Shown piece after piece: positions 7,837-14,133 of a stretch of 16,050 nucleotides of DNA. Under the pieces are notes generated by a model. That model ran no database searches, was not told the origin of the DNA, and saw only the letters and a program-made list of their open reading frames with translations. Location: positions 1 through 16,050 of the forward strand of contig QMKT01000019.1 of the NCBI GenBank assembly GCA_003646505.1, written 5' to 3'. Position 1 is the stretch's first letter. Each line of letters starts with the position of its first letter. Both the position numbers and the translations under genes were made by a program. The stretch comes from Campylobacterota bacterium. GTDB lineage: Bacteria > Campylobacterota > Campylobacteria > Campylobacterales > Sulfurovaceae.

Positions 7837-8383
7837 GGGGCTTAAGATAGGCTGGGATCGCACTAAAGCCAGTGCTACCAGGCACAACAACTCTCAACTG
7901 CAGTGTATATCTCCCCGCGTTTTTGATCTCAAGATCTTCTGTCGTATATCTGCCATTGCTAGAAACAACATTCTCTAAATAGACGTCATTTTTTCTTGAA
8001 TGTGGTTGCGTAAGTAGAAAACTTACCTTGGCATCATTCACTACAGTACCATCTTTTTTACGCACAAGATAAGAAAAATGATTTGTACCGAAACTAAGTT
8101 TTACAGGATTAGGCTGAGGACGGTTGCTGTTAACATTGTCTGTCATCACCATCATCTGCACATCTTGTATCTCTATAGTATACACTTTATCAAACGTTTT
8201 TTGACTCTCCAATATTTCATTGATAGTAAGATCAGCCATTTGATACTTCAACATATACTGGTTTGACTCTTGTACTGGCAAAGATGAGGCTGACTTCACT
8301 GTCCAGTAACCCAATGTCATACCTATGCCCAAAAAGCCCACTATCATATGCGGCCAATAGGTTTTTTTATTCTTGTTTTCCAT
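7829..8383 (-). CDS. FixH-like membrane-anchored periplasmic protein
   Basis: This 184-residue protein has a short charged N-terminus, one TM segment (about 11-30, beginning WPHMIVGF as FixH/CcoH proteins often do) and a beta-rich domain that should face the periplasm. FixH/CcoH proteins help assemble cbb3 oxidase. The gene is the last of a run that starts with ccoN and overlaps the end of the preceding gene by 17 bp, which fits that job. An AAGGA ribosome binding site lies 6 bases before the ATG. Its stop overlaps the hemN stop region on the other strand. The FixH assignment rests on topology, context and weak resemblance, so it could be another periplasmic accessory protein. Confidence 0.6.
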   Translation of the reverse strand: MENKNKKTYWPHMIVGFLGIGMTLGYWTVKSASSLPVQESNQYMLKYQMADLTINEILESQKTFDKVYTIEIQDVQMMVMTDNVNSNRPQPNPVKLSFGTNHFSYLVRKKDGTVVNDAKVSFLLTQPHSRKNDVYLENVVSSNGRYTTEDLEIKNAGRYTLQLRVVVPGSTGFSAIPAYLKPPK

Positions 8384-9011
8384 CTCTCATCCTTATCCAT
8401 AATGATCTAAGTACAAATATCCAAAGTAATATTGCGGTACCTGCATAGACAAGTATTCTCAATATAGTCACCATGGTACCCATCTCATCTGGAATCGTTT
8501 TTTCTAATTTTATACCCTTGGAAGCGGCGATATTATCGGCAAGAACTGAATAGGCTTGAAGTACCCCTATATTGAACTTATCTTCATCCGTATTACTGTC
8601 CTTAATAGCAACAATATTGATACCGGCATCTCGTACATCATCATAGTTATAGAGTGCTTTTACACTGTCAGAAGAAGGTATGATCCCTACTCTTCCACGT
8701 GCTTTTGCTTTCTTTGTTATCGTTGCATAAGGAGCAAAGATAAACAATACATACGGCTTACTTAACTTTGCTTCATATTGCTTACTGTGTTCTACTAAAT
8801 TAAATCTCTCAGGAAAATGCTCATTGGTTGCAATAACATAGGCATTGACACCTGTTTTTTCTTGAAGTTCTTCGCCCATTTTATCTATGAGTTGTACAGC
8901 TTCTAATTTTAAAAGGTCGTTTCTGAGGAGTTGTGTAGCATTCAGTAGAAGTGGAAGCATCCATAAAGCAAGTACGGCAAGCACGCTTGCCCTTACTTTA
9001 GCTTTATTCAT
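8367..9011 (-). CDS. Membrane protein with a TPM-like soluble domain, cbb3 operon accessory
   Basis: The 214 residues contain an N-terminal TM segment or uncleaved signal (about 7-25), a soluble central domain of about 150 residues, and a C-terminal TM segment (about 181-203) followed by an arginine-rich tail. This topology puts the central domain outside the cytoplasm. The part reading EKTGVNAYVIATNE and then YVLFIFAP (51-94) resembles the start of TPM (formerly DUF477) domains, found in photosystem repair and other membrane proteins, but I am unsure. No catalytic motif or heme motif is visible. It lies 2 bp after a 35-codon gene and overlaps the FixH-like gene by 17 bp, so it is translated as part of the cco operon. 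Function unknown; a role in oxidase assembly or maintenance is a guess from context. Confidence 0.6.
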   Translation of the reverse strand: MNKAKVRASVLAVLALWMLPLLLNATQLLRNDLLKLEAVQLIDKMGEELQEKTGVNAYVIATNEHFPERFNLVEHSKQYEAKLSKPYVLFIFAPYATITKKAKARGRVGIIPSSDSVKALYNYDDVRDAGINIVAIKDSNTDEDKFNIGVLQAYSVLADNIAASKGIKLEKTIPDEMGTMVTILRILVYAGTAILLWIFVLRSLWIRMRDGKQE

Positions 9012-9013
9012 AT

Positions 9014-9121
9014 TTAACCTACGTATAAAAGGTTCGTACTACTTGTAAATGACAAATACATTGCTGCAACTGCAGCAAATATCATACACGCAATAAGTAC
9101 TTTATCCATATATTTAATCAT
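9014..9121 (-). CDS. 35-residue single-TM peptide in the cbb3 operon
   Basis: A short open frame begins at an ATG that shares one base with the stop of the upstream gene (TAATG) and ends 2 bp before the next ATG. It therefore fills the gap completely. The product starts MIKYMDKVLIACMIFAAVAA, giving one hydrophobic helix over about residues 8-23, then a short Ser/Thr-rich tail that ends in LLYVG. A second ATG at codon 5 could also be used. I do not recognise a family. Position and topology suggest a small oxidase-associated subunit or assembly peptide, comparable in size to other tiny oxidase subunits. The tight packing is the main evidence that it is real. Confidence 0.65.
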   Translation of the reverse strand: MIKYMDKVLIACMIFAAVAAMYLSFTSSTNLLYVG

Positions 9122-9357
9122 TATTTATCCTTTTTCGGTGCTTGAAATGAATAGTTCCAGTTATCTATAGATCTCATTTTAAGGTTATTCACATCCCTAA
9201 TAACAGATGGATCATAAGGATTCTTTGCTGCATCTCTTTGCACAACAATGCTCATAAGCATTAAAATTACAAGGATTACAAGAATCCCCACAATTGAAAT
9301 TAAAACTCCAAATACGCCATGCAATCCAAATACGTTTCTTTTTGTATTTTCTGCCAT
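9121..9357 (-). CDS. Small single-TM protein, DUF4006-like
   Basis: This 78-residue protein has one strongly hydrophobic TM segment (about 15-40) preceded by FGLHGVFGV, then a polar C-terminal tail containing NPYDP. That pattern resembles DUF4006, a small Campylobacterota-specific family I recall beside cbb3 genes; this is from memory and unchecked. The gene follows ccoP by 10 bp, with a purine-rich AAGGAG ribosome binding site overlapping the end of ccoP, and its stop overlaps the next start by one base. No cofactor motif is visible. It is likely a small oxidase-associated membrane subunit or assembly factor, by context only. Confidence 0.7.
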   Translation of the reverse strand: MAENTKRNVFGLHGVFGVLISIVGILVILVILMLMSIVVQRDAAKNPYDPSVIRDVNNLKMRSIDNWNYSFQAPKKDK

Positions 9358-9367
9358 TTTAAACTCC

Positions 9368-10258
9368 TTAGTTTAACAATGACTGAACATAAACAGTCAA
9401 TGCTTTTTCTTGTACAGGCGTAATCAACGTCTTAAATGCTGGCATTTTACCCATAGAGCCTTTTTTACCATTTTTGATGACGTTATTCATTAATGCTGCA
9501 TCATAAGCTACAAGATTTGGTGACATACCGCCATTCCCTTTACCATCTTCTCCGTGACATGATGAACATGCTACAAATGATGCAGGTCGTTCACCTTTCA
9601 TGCTGCCAGCGACATAGGTCGCAATAGCTTCAGCATCTGCACCTTGTGCCAGACCTCCAGGCATTGCACCCATAGCATAACCTAAAGTGTTGGAACCATT
9701 ATTAATAGCATCAAGTACTTGGTCTTTAGTCATTCTAGAAGTAAAGTCATGCGCTTTACCATCAAGCCCGTCTCCTGCATTACCATGACATTGTGCACAC
9801 TGAACCAAATAGATAGACTCACCCATCTCTTGCAACGTTGCAGCATCTGCATCTTTATGTAGTGCTTCAAATTTAGCATTATAAGCTAAAACTTCCTCAT
9901 TATATTCACCTATTTGGCTATACTCATTAATAGGGTAACCTGCAAAACCATACCACATAGACCACATAAATACAGCCAAAAATGAGTAGGCCCAACCTGA
10001 TGGAAGTTCATTGGTCATCTCACCTATACCATCCCAGCTATCATCAACCAGTGTTCCTGTCGCTGTATCTGTTTTCATTTGGTTAATATATTTAACCGAA
10101 ACTGCTGCTGTGATCACAGCAATAGCAATAGCACCACCCATTGTTATAGCATTTACTGAGTCCCCAACAATATCAATATCCAGGCTCATTACTACCGCAA
10201 TAGTTGCTATAATAAGTATAGCTGCAAATGCTAACGCTTTTATCATTAATGCATTCAT
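9368..10258 (-). CDS. ccoP: cbb3 cytochrome c oxidase subunit III, diheme cytochrome c
   Basis: CcoP is the diheme c subunit that passes electrons from soluble cytochrome c to CcoO and CcoN. The 296-residue protein has two heme c sites, CAQCH (154-158) and CSSCH (231-235), with candidate axial Met residues near 196-199 and in KMPAF (271-275). The WDGIGEMTNELP stretch (75-86) is the conserved CcoP block ahead of the TM anchor at about 88-108. Two more hydrophobic segments (about 6-25 and 38-55) precede it. Many CcoP proteins have a single N-terminal helix, so the anchor here looks extended. The start overlaps the ccoQ stop by 4 bp (ATGA). Confidence 0.95.
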   Translation of the reverse strand: MNALMIKALAFAAILIIATIAVVMSLDIDIVGDSVNAITMGGAIAIAVITAAVSVKYINQMKTDTATGTLVDDSWDGIGEMTNELPSGWAYSFLAVFMWSMWYGFAGYPINEYSQIGEYNEEVLAYNAKFEALHKDADAATLQEMGESIYLVQCAQCHGNAGDGLDGKAHDFTSRMTKDQVLDAINNGSNTLGYAMGAMPGGLAQGADAEAIATYVAGSMKGERPASFVACSSCHGEDGKGNGGMSPNLVAYDAALMNNVIKNGKKGSMGKMPAFKTLITPVQEKALTVYVQSLLN

Positions 10259-10479
10259 TTATTCTCCTCCTTATATTCTCTTTCTGACGCGGGTTTATCT
10301 TCTACAGGTGTACTGGTGACTTCGTCATCCAGTGCAATTTTCCCATATTTTTCATAATCACGCTCACCCTTTTTCTCAGATCTGTACAGGTGTATGATAT
10401 ACCAATACAACATCACCACTAAGAATATGCTCATAGCAAAACTCGCATACCCTTGTAGGTTTCTAAGATCCATATCCAT
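10255..10479 (-). CDS. ccoQ: cbb3 oxidase small subunit CcoQ/FixQ
   Basis: This 74-residue protein has a single TM helix (about 12-30) followed by HLYRSEKKGERDYEKYG, a charged stretch typical of CcoQ, and an acidic hydrophilic tail. CcoQ stabilises the assembled cbb3 complex and binds no cofactor. It sits between ccoO (9-bp gap) and ccoP (4-bp overlap), the standard place. Length is slightly above many CcoQ proteins because of the tail. The name rests on position plus the TM-basic layout. Confidence 0.9.
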   Translation of the reverse strand: MDMDLRNLQGYASFAMSIFLVVMLYWYIIHLYRSEKKGERDYEKYGKIALDDEVTSTPVEDKPASEREYKEENK

Positions 10480-10488
10480 TTCGTACTA

Positions 10489-11157
10489 CTACTTCAAACT
10501 ATTAAGGTAAGCAATAAGTGCTACGATCTCAGGTACTTGACCATTCGCAACTGCTTCTTTAACATCTTTGTTTTTCATGTCATCCGCAATTGCTTTTGCA
10601 TCTGCAAGTACTTTTGGTCTGTGTGCATCCCATGCTGCTCTGGTTCTTTTGAACTCCGGTCCATATGGTGTATGGAAAGCATTTTTAACTGTAACTGCTT
10701 CAGCATAAGCCGTTTCAATATCAGCTAAGTTAGTAAACTGATGTTTATACGCTGGCATAATTGAGCCAGGTACGATATCTGCAGGTGCAAACATATGGTT
10801 TTCGTGCCAGTCCGTTGATCTGTAGTTACCGATACGGTGCAAGTCTGGACCTGTTCTTTTAGAACCCCAAAGGAATGGTCTGTCATAAGCGTACTCACCC
10901 GAAAGTGAATAATCACCATAACGATCTGTCTCAGATTTAAATGGACGGATCATTTGTGAGTGACATGACATACAGTTGTCTTTCATGTACACATTTTTAC
11001 CAGCAAGCTCAAGAACCGTACGTGGTTTCAAGTCAACTAGTGGTTTCCCCGCTTTAGCGAAGTTTGGAACGATCTCAATAAGCCCTGCAAAAGAGATAAC
11101 AATCGATATCGCCGCAGCGAAAAAGAATGGATTTTTTTCTAACCAATGAAAAAACAT
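10489..11157 (-). CDS. ccoO: cbb3 cytochrome c oxidase subunit II, monoheme cytochrome c
   Basis: CcoO carries one heme c between CcoP and the CcoN active site. The 222-residue protein has one N-terminal TM helix (about 10-30), the heme site CMSCH (62-66) followed by the conserved SQMIRPF, the GPDLHRIGNYRS block (103-114) and PGSIMPAYKHQF (130-141), with Met134 as the sixth heme ligand. Length matches the family. A full AAGGAGGT ribosome binding site overlaps the ccoN stop codon, so high expression and coupling to ccoN are expected. Confidence 0.97.
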   Translation of the reverse strand: MFFHWLEKNPFFFAAAISIVISFAGLIEIVPNFAKAGKPLVDLKPRTVLELAGKNVYMKDNCMSCHSQMIRPFKSETDRYGDYSLSGEYAYDRPFLWGSKRTGPDLHRIGNYRSTDWHENHMFAPADIVPGSIMPAYKHQFTNLADIETAYAEAVTVKNAFHTPYGPEFKRTRAAWDAHRPKVLADAKAIADDMKNKDVKEAVANGQVPEIVALIAYLNSLK

Positions 11158-11164
11158 AATAACT

Positions 11165-11172
11165 ACCTCCTT
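11165..11172 (-). promoter_or_regulatory. Perfect AAGGAGGT ribosome binding site of ccoO
   Basis: The minus strand reads AAGGAGGT seven bases before the ccoO ATG, and the motif begins inside the ccoN stop codon (TAA at 11173..11171). Ribosomes ending ccoN would therefore sit on the ccoO start site. Confidence 0.85.
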
Positions 11173-12637
11173 ATGCCATAGGTGTTCTAAACTGTGGTTC
11201 TTCAGATAATTGTCTGCCTGAAGTCATAGTTTTATAAATATTGTAAGCGAACATCAAGAAACCAACAAGGTACATGACACCTGAAAGCGCTCTAATCGCA
11301 TAGTAAGGATGAAGTACAGTTACTGTATCAATGAAAGAATACATCAAGTTACCATACTCATCTACCGCTCTCCACATCATACCTTGTGTAATACCTGCGA
11401 TCCACATAGATGTAAAGTAAAGAACAACAGCTATTGTTTGAAGCCAGAATTGTGCTTCCATAAGTTTTTTAGAGTAAATTTCTCTCCTGAACATACGTGG
11501 AGCCATATGGAATATAGCTGCCATTATCATAAATACAACCCAACCAAGTACACCGTCATGAACGTGCCCTGGGATCCAGTCTGTAAAGTGTGCAATCGCA
11601 TTTACTGATCTGATTGCTTGGATAGGACCTTCAATCGTTGACAACATATAGAATGTTGATGCAAGTACCATAAACTTAATGAGTGGGTTGTCTGTTAACT
11701 GATTCCACTCACCCTTCATTGTAAGAAGCATATTGATCGCTGAACCCCATGAAGGCAAGATCAATACTACAGAGAACGCAGACCCCATAGTTTGCATCCA
11801 GTCTGGAACAGTTGACCATAAAAGGTGGTGTGAACCGGCCCAAAGGTAAACGAACATTAATCCCCAGAAAGAGAGTAAAGAAAGCTTATATGAATAGATA
11901 GCTTGTCCTGATTCTTTTGGAAGGAAATAGTAGATCATACCAACGATTGGTACAGTAAATCCAAATGCAACAGCATTATGTCCATACCACCATTGTACGA
12001 GGGCATCATTTGTTCCTGAGTACATAGATACTGAGTGTAGAATATTTCCTAAACCTTCAGTAGCAAAATATGTTGGAATAGCCATGTTGTTAAATAGGTA
12101 AAGCATAGCAATACCAAGGAAACAGGCAAGATAGTACCATACAGAGATATAAAGTGCTTTTTCTCTTCTGATACCGATAAGTCCCATCACAGAAACACCC
12201 CAAAGTACCCATACTACAACAACAACCAGGTCAAAAGGCCATTCATACTGAGCGTACTCTTTAGATGAAGAAACACCAAAAAGTAAAGAGATAGTAGCCA
12301 ATAAAGCACCTACAAAGTAGAGCCAAAACATAAGATTTCCAATAAACATCAAAAATTTAGATTCTGCCATAGATACTTTAAGTACTCTTTGTCCTATATA
12401 GTACCAAGTAGCAAAAATACCTGAAACTGTAAATCCAAATACCACAGTGTTGGTGTGAATTGGTCTTAATCTTGAGAACGTACCGTACTCACCCAGTAGA
12501 TAATTTAATTCTGGAAATGCCATTTGTGCGGCAATAATTGTACCGACTAACATCCCTAAAAATCCAAACAAAATAGTTAGAAAAGTAAACTTTTTTGATA
12601 ATGAATAATCATATTCCAATGCTGCGTTTGATTGCAT
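11171..12637 (-). CDS. ccoN: cbb3 cytochrome c oxidase subunit I (catalytic heme-copper subunit)
   Basis: CcoN reduces oxygen at a heme b3-CuB centre with high affinity and pumps protons. The 488-residue protein has about 12 TM helices and all cbb3 metal ligands: His61 and His360 for low-spin heme b, His358 for heme b3, and His220, His270 and His271 for CuB. Tyr264 in FVYLWAGSHHLL is the cbb3-specific Tyr that cross-links to the CuB His. GHVHDGVLGW (357-366) is diagnostic. AGGGGG precedes the ATG at 12637; an upstream ATG at 12641 is out of frame. It is the first gene of the ccoNOQP operon, whose order matches other Campylobacterota. Confidence 0.97.
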   Translation of the reverse strand: MQSNAALEYDYSLSKKFTFLTILFGFLGMLVGTIIAAQMAFPELNYLLGEYGTFSRLRPIHTNTVVFGFTVSGIFATWYYIGQRVLKVSMAESKFLMFIGNLMFWLYFVGALLATISLLFGVSSSKEYAQYEWPFDLVVVVVWVLWGVSVMGLIGIRREKALYISVWYYLACFLGIAMLYLFNNMAIPTYFATEGLGNILHSVSMYSGTNDALVQWWYGHNAVAFGFTVPIVGMIYYFLPKESGQAIYSYKLSLLSFWGLMFVYLWAGSHHLLWSTVPDWMQTMGSAFSVVLILPSWGSAINMLLTMKGEWNQLTDNPLIKFMVLASTFYMLSTIEGPIQAIRSVNAIAHFTDWIPGHVHDGVLGWVVFMIMAAIFHMAPRMFRREIYSKKLMEAQFWLQTIAVVLYFTSMWIAGITQGMMWRAVDEYGNLMYSFIDTVTVLHPYYAIRALSGVMYLVGFLMFAYNIYKTMTSGRQLSEEPQFRTPMA

Positions 12638-12660
12638 GCATACCCCCTTATATAAATTCT

Positions 12661-12679
12661 ATGTTGAAAATTACAACAT
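12661..12679. repeat. Inverted repeat in the predicted cco leader
   Basis: ATGTTG (12661-12666) and CAACAT (12674-12679) are exact inverted repeats 7 bp apart. They fall about 4 to 22 bases after the predicted start, just upstream of the ccoN ribosome binding site. This could be an operator or a weak RNA hairpin. Confidence 0.5.
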
Positions 12680-12681
12680 TC

Positions 12682-12706
12682 AGTAATTATTATAAGACAA
12701 TAATTA
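12682..12706 (-). promoter_or_regulatory. cco operon -10 element inside an 8-bp inverted repeat
   Basis: On the minus strand TATAAT at 12694..12689 predicts a start near 12682 and a 45-base leader. The element lies in an exact inverted repeat on the plus strand, TAATTATT (12684-12691) and AATAATTA (12699-12706), 7 bp apart. A repressor bound here would block the promoter; the GATAAT-like half-sites recall Fur-type boxes, but the match is loose. Confidence 0.55.
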
Positions 12707-12715
12707 TCCTAAAAG

Positions 12716-12731
12716 CTTAATCCGTATCAAG
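12716..12731 (-). promoter_or_regulatory. FNR/CRP-family box upstream of ccoN
   Basis: The minus strand reads TTGAT-ACGG-ATTAA (12730..12717), one mismatch from the FNR consensus TTGAT-N4-ATCAA, with an extra C/G pair outside. Its centre is 41.5 bp upstream of the start predicted from the -10, the class II activator position. cbb3 operons are classic FNR-family targets. Confidence 0.6.
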
Positions 12732-12740
12732 TAATTCTAT

Positions 12741-12760
12741 TTTTAGGGAGTTTTAGGGGA
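12741..12760. repeat. Two tandem decamers upstream of the cco promoter
   Basis: TTTTAGGGAG and TTTTAGGGGA are directly adjacent, giving a 10-bp period (one helical turn) just upstream of the FNR-type box. Tandem half-sites one turn apart are typical of response-regulator binding sites. The regulator is unknown. Confidence 0.45.
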
Positions 12761-12818
12761 TTTAAATTAGAAATGACGCATTAATATATTTATATTAACA
12801 TAAAAGAAAAGATTATAT

Positions 12819-12836
12819 TTGATAGGTTTCTATCAA
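12819..12836. repeat. Perfect 7-bp inverted repeat with 4-bp spacer
   Basis: TTGATAG and CTATCAA flank GTTT. It lies downstream of the Sel1-repeat gene and its terminator-like hairpin, and about 145 bp upstream of the predicted cco start. It could be a second hairpin for termination or a distal operator. Confidence 0.45.
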
Positions 12837-12846
12837 TTATTTTGAT

Positions 12847-12870
12847 AAAACTAGGAGTAAACTACTCCTA
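12847..12870 (-). terminator. Probable intrinsic terminator after the Sel1-repeat gene
   Basis: An 8-bp stem TAGGAGTA / TACTCCTA with a 3-base loop lies 25 bp after the stop. On the minus strand it is followed by G and then TTTT. The U-tract is short, so termination may be partial, but it would insulate cco from the upstream pair. Confidence 0.6.
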
Positions 12871-12894
12871 ATTATGATAATGTAGCGTAATTAT

Positions 12895-13509
12895 TTATTT
12901 GAACCAACCCTTTACAGTTGCCCAAATACCCGTTTCAATGCCTTTGTCTTCATTGTCTAATTCAACAAATCTATCACACCCAGCTTTAAGTCCCTCGTCA
13001 CATCCTTTTTTATAGAATGCTTTCTCTTTTTCTCTACTTTTTACCACACCAAAACCACCACGATAAATGATAGCAACATTAAAACATGCATCTCCACTTT
13101 TTAAGTCACACGCTTGTTCATAATATTCTCTTGACTTTACATCATCTGGTCTCACAGCATGACCATCACGGTAGATCGTTCCCATTATTTCACAGGCAAA
13201 TTTGACACTACGAGCACATGATTTTTCAAGATATTCTCTAGCTATTCTATAGTTTTCATTTTTATAGTAATTCTTACCCATAATGTCACACCCTCGTGTT
13301 TCATCTAGTAAGCAAGCTTTACGCATATAACTAAGTCCTTCTTCTCTAATATCCTGTATCTTTTCATTATCTCCTGTCACTAAAGGCAAACCATACAAAT
13401 AACATGCCGTAGCATTATTTTCATGACAAGCATTCTTTAGATCATCTGCATTTGATGCCGTGAGTGTAGCCATTGTAAACACAGTAAATAAAATTATAAT
13501 CTTAAGCAT
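12895..13509 (-). CDS. Secreted Sel1-repeat, cysteine-rich (Hcp-like) protein
   Basis: The 204-residue protein begins with a Sec signal peptide (hydrophobic 3-17, likely cut after Ala21). The mature part is built of Sel1/TPR-like helical repeats, each with a Cys pair exactly eight residues apart: 28/36, 66/74, 98/106, 134/142 and 170/178. The C-x7-C pairs form intra-repeat disulfides in Helicobacter cysteine-rich proteins (Hcp), which some databases call beta-lactamase-like. Typical repeat text such as REYYEQACDLKSGDACF (127-143) is clear. The ATG directly follows the stop of the upstream gene with no gap, so the two are coupled. It should act in the periplasm, probably in protein binding or envelope stress. 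The substrate is unknown. Confidence 0.85.
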   Translation of the reverse strand: MLKIIILFTVFTMATLTASNADDLKNACHENNATACYLYGLPLVTGDNEKIQDIREEGLSYMRKACLLDETRGCDIMGKNYYKNENYRIAREYLEKSCARSVKFACEIMGTIYRDGHAVRPDDVKSREYYEQACDLKSGDACFNVAIIYRGGFGVVKSREKEKAFYKKGCDEGLKAGCDRFVELDNEDKGIETGIWATVKGWFK

Positions 13510-14043
13510 CTATTTTCCTTCTTTCTTTTCTTTATCTTTTCTCATTGCCTCTACAAGAACAATATTTTCTTCTTCCATATTTCTAAAGTCATCTACTAGT
13601 CTTTTTTTCATTGCCTCTTCATTAAGACCATCATTTAAAGCTGATTCATAATGCTTTTTAAAATCTACATAAGGAGTAACACCTGATGACAGTATCATTC
13701 TAAAATCTATATTTGGAAAATATTTCTCCCACTCTTTTGTAGCTTTTTTAATGGTTTTTTTATTATTAAAATATGTTACACCCACTACAATTTGCATCGC
13801 CATTACTAGAAGTATGATATAAAAAACGATGGCTTGCGCTATACCCAATGCTTTAAATGCTGTTGGATTGAAAACAGCTGCATACATGGCAAATGGCAAA
13901 ATAAAAAAAACCAATTTGATCCAGTTACTGTTTAGTCCGCCAAAGATCGCATAATTGTGAATCAATCTTTTTTTCATTTTATTTTCTTTTATTGTAAATA
14001 CGCTTAGTAAAATATCGTTAAGTGTATAGTTTTTTTCTTGCAT
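13510..14043 (-). CDS. Two-TM membrane protein of unknown function
   Basis: I do not recognise this 177-residue protein. It has a polar N-terminus of about 40 residues, two TM helices (about 42-58 and 66-91) and a C-terminal cytoplasmic-type domain rich in Lys and Glu, ending in a highly charged helix that may be a coiled coil (about 140-177). The ATG at 14043 has a GAGGA ribosome binding site 7 bases upstream, so it is preferred over an internal ATG at codon 23. The stop abuts the start of the secreted Sel1-repeat protein, suggesting a functional pair at the inner membrane and periplasm. It is separated from ctaB by 90 bp with a strong hairpin, so it is probably not part of the oxidase operon. 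Confidence 0.75.
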   Translation of the reverse strand: MQEKNYTLNDILLSVFTIKENKMKKRLIHNYAIFGGLNSNWIKLVFFILPFAMYAAVFNPTAFKALGIAQAIVFYIILLVMAMQIVVGVTYFNNKKTIKKATKEWEKYFPNIDFRMILSSGVTPYVDFKKHYESALNDGLNEEAMKKRLVDDFRNMEEENIVLVEAMRKDKEKKEGK

Positions 14044-14098
14044 GATGTTTCCTCAAAATAGGTTTATGAAAGTGTAGTAGTTTTTTATGTACTAGGGA

Positions 14099-14124
14099 TT
14101 AATAGCAGAACTGTCTGCTATTAA
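14099..14124. terminator. Perfect 11-bp hairpin between ctaB and the two-TM gene
   Basis: TTAATAGCAGA and TCTGCTATTAA flank a 4-base loop (ACTG on the plus strand), 10 bp after the ctaB stop. The stem is long and exact, but no U-tract follows on the minus strand (it continues TCCCTAG). It may end or stabilise the oxidase mRNA, or it may be an operator for the downstream pair. Confidence 0.55.
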
Positions 14125-14133
14125 AAGATAAGT

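Larger units (their letters stand above)
12638..12894. other. 257-bp cco control region, rich in inverted repeats
   Basis: This gene-free stretch separates ccoN from the Sel1-repeat gene. In minus-strand order it contains a terminator-like hairpin (12870-12852), a 7-bp-stem hairpin (12836-12819), an 18-bp palindrome TTAATATA-TT-TATATTAA (12781-12798), two tandem decamers (12741-12760), an FNR-type box (12717-12730), an inverted repeat around the -10 (12684-12706) and an inverted repeat in the leader (12661-12679). I see no small gene in it. The density suggests layered control of the oxidase operon. Confidence 0.7.

Noticed and set aside
10011..10319. 102-codon hydrophobic plus-strand open frame
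   Set aside because: It is antisense to ccoP/ccoQ; its hydrophobicity only mirrors the TM codons of ccoP.
13460..13651. 63-codon plus-strand open frame at the junction of the two-TM and Sel1 genes
   Set aside because: It is antisense to both genes, Ser/Phe-rich and without a ribosome binding site.
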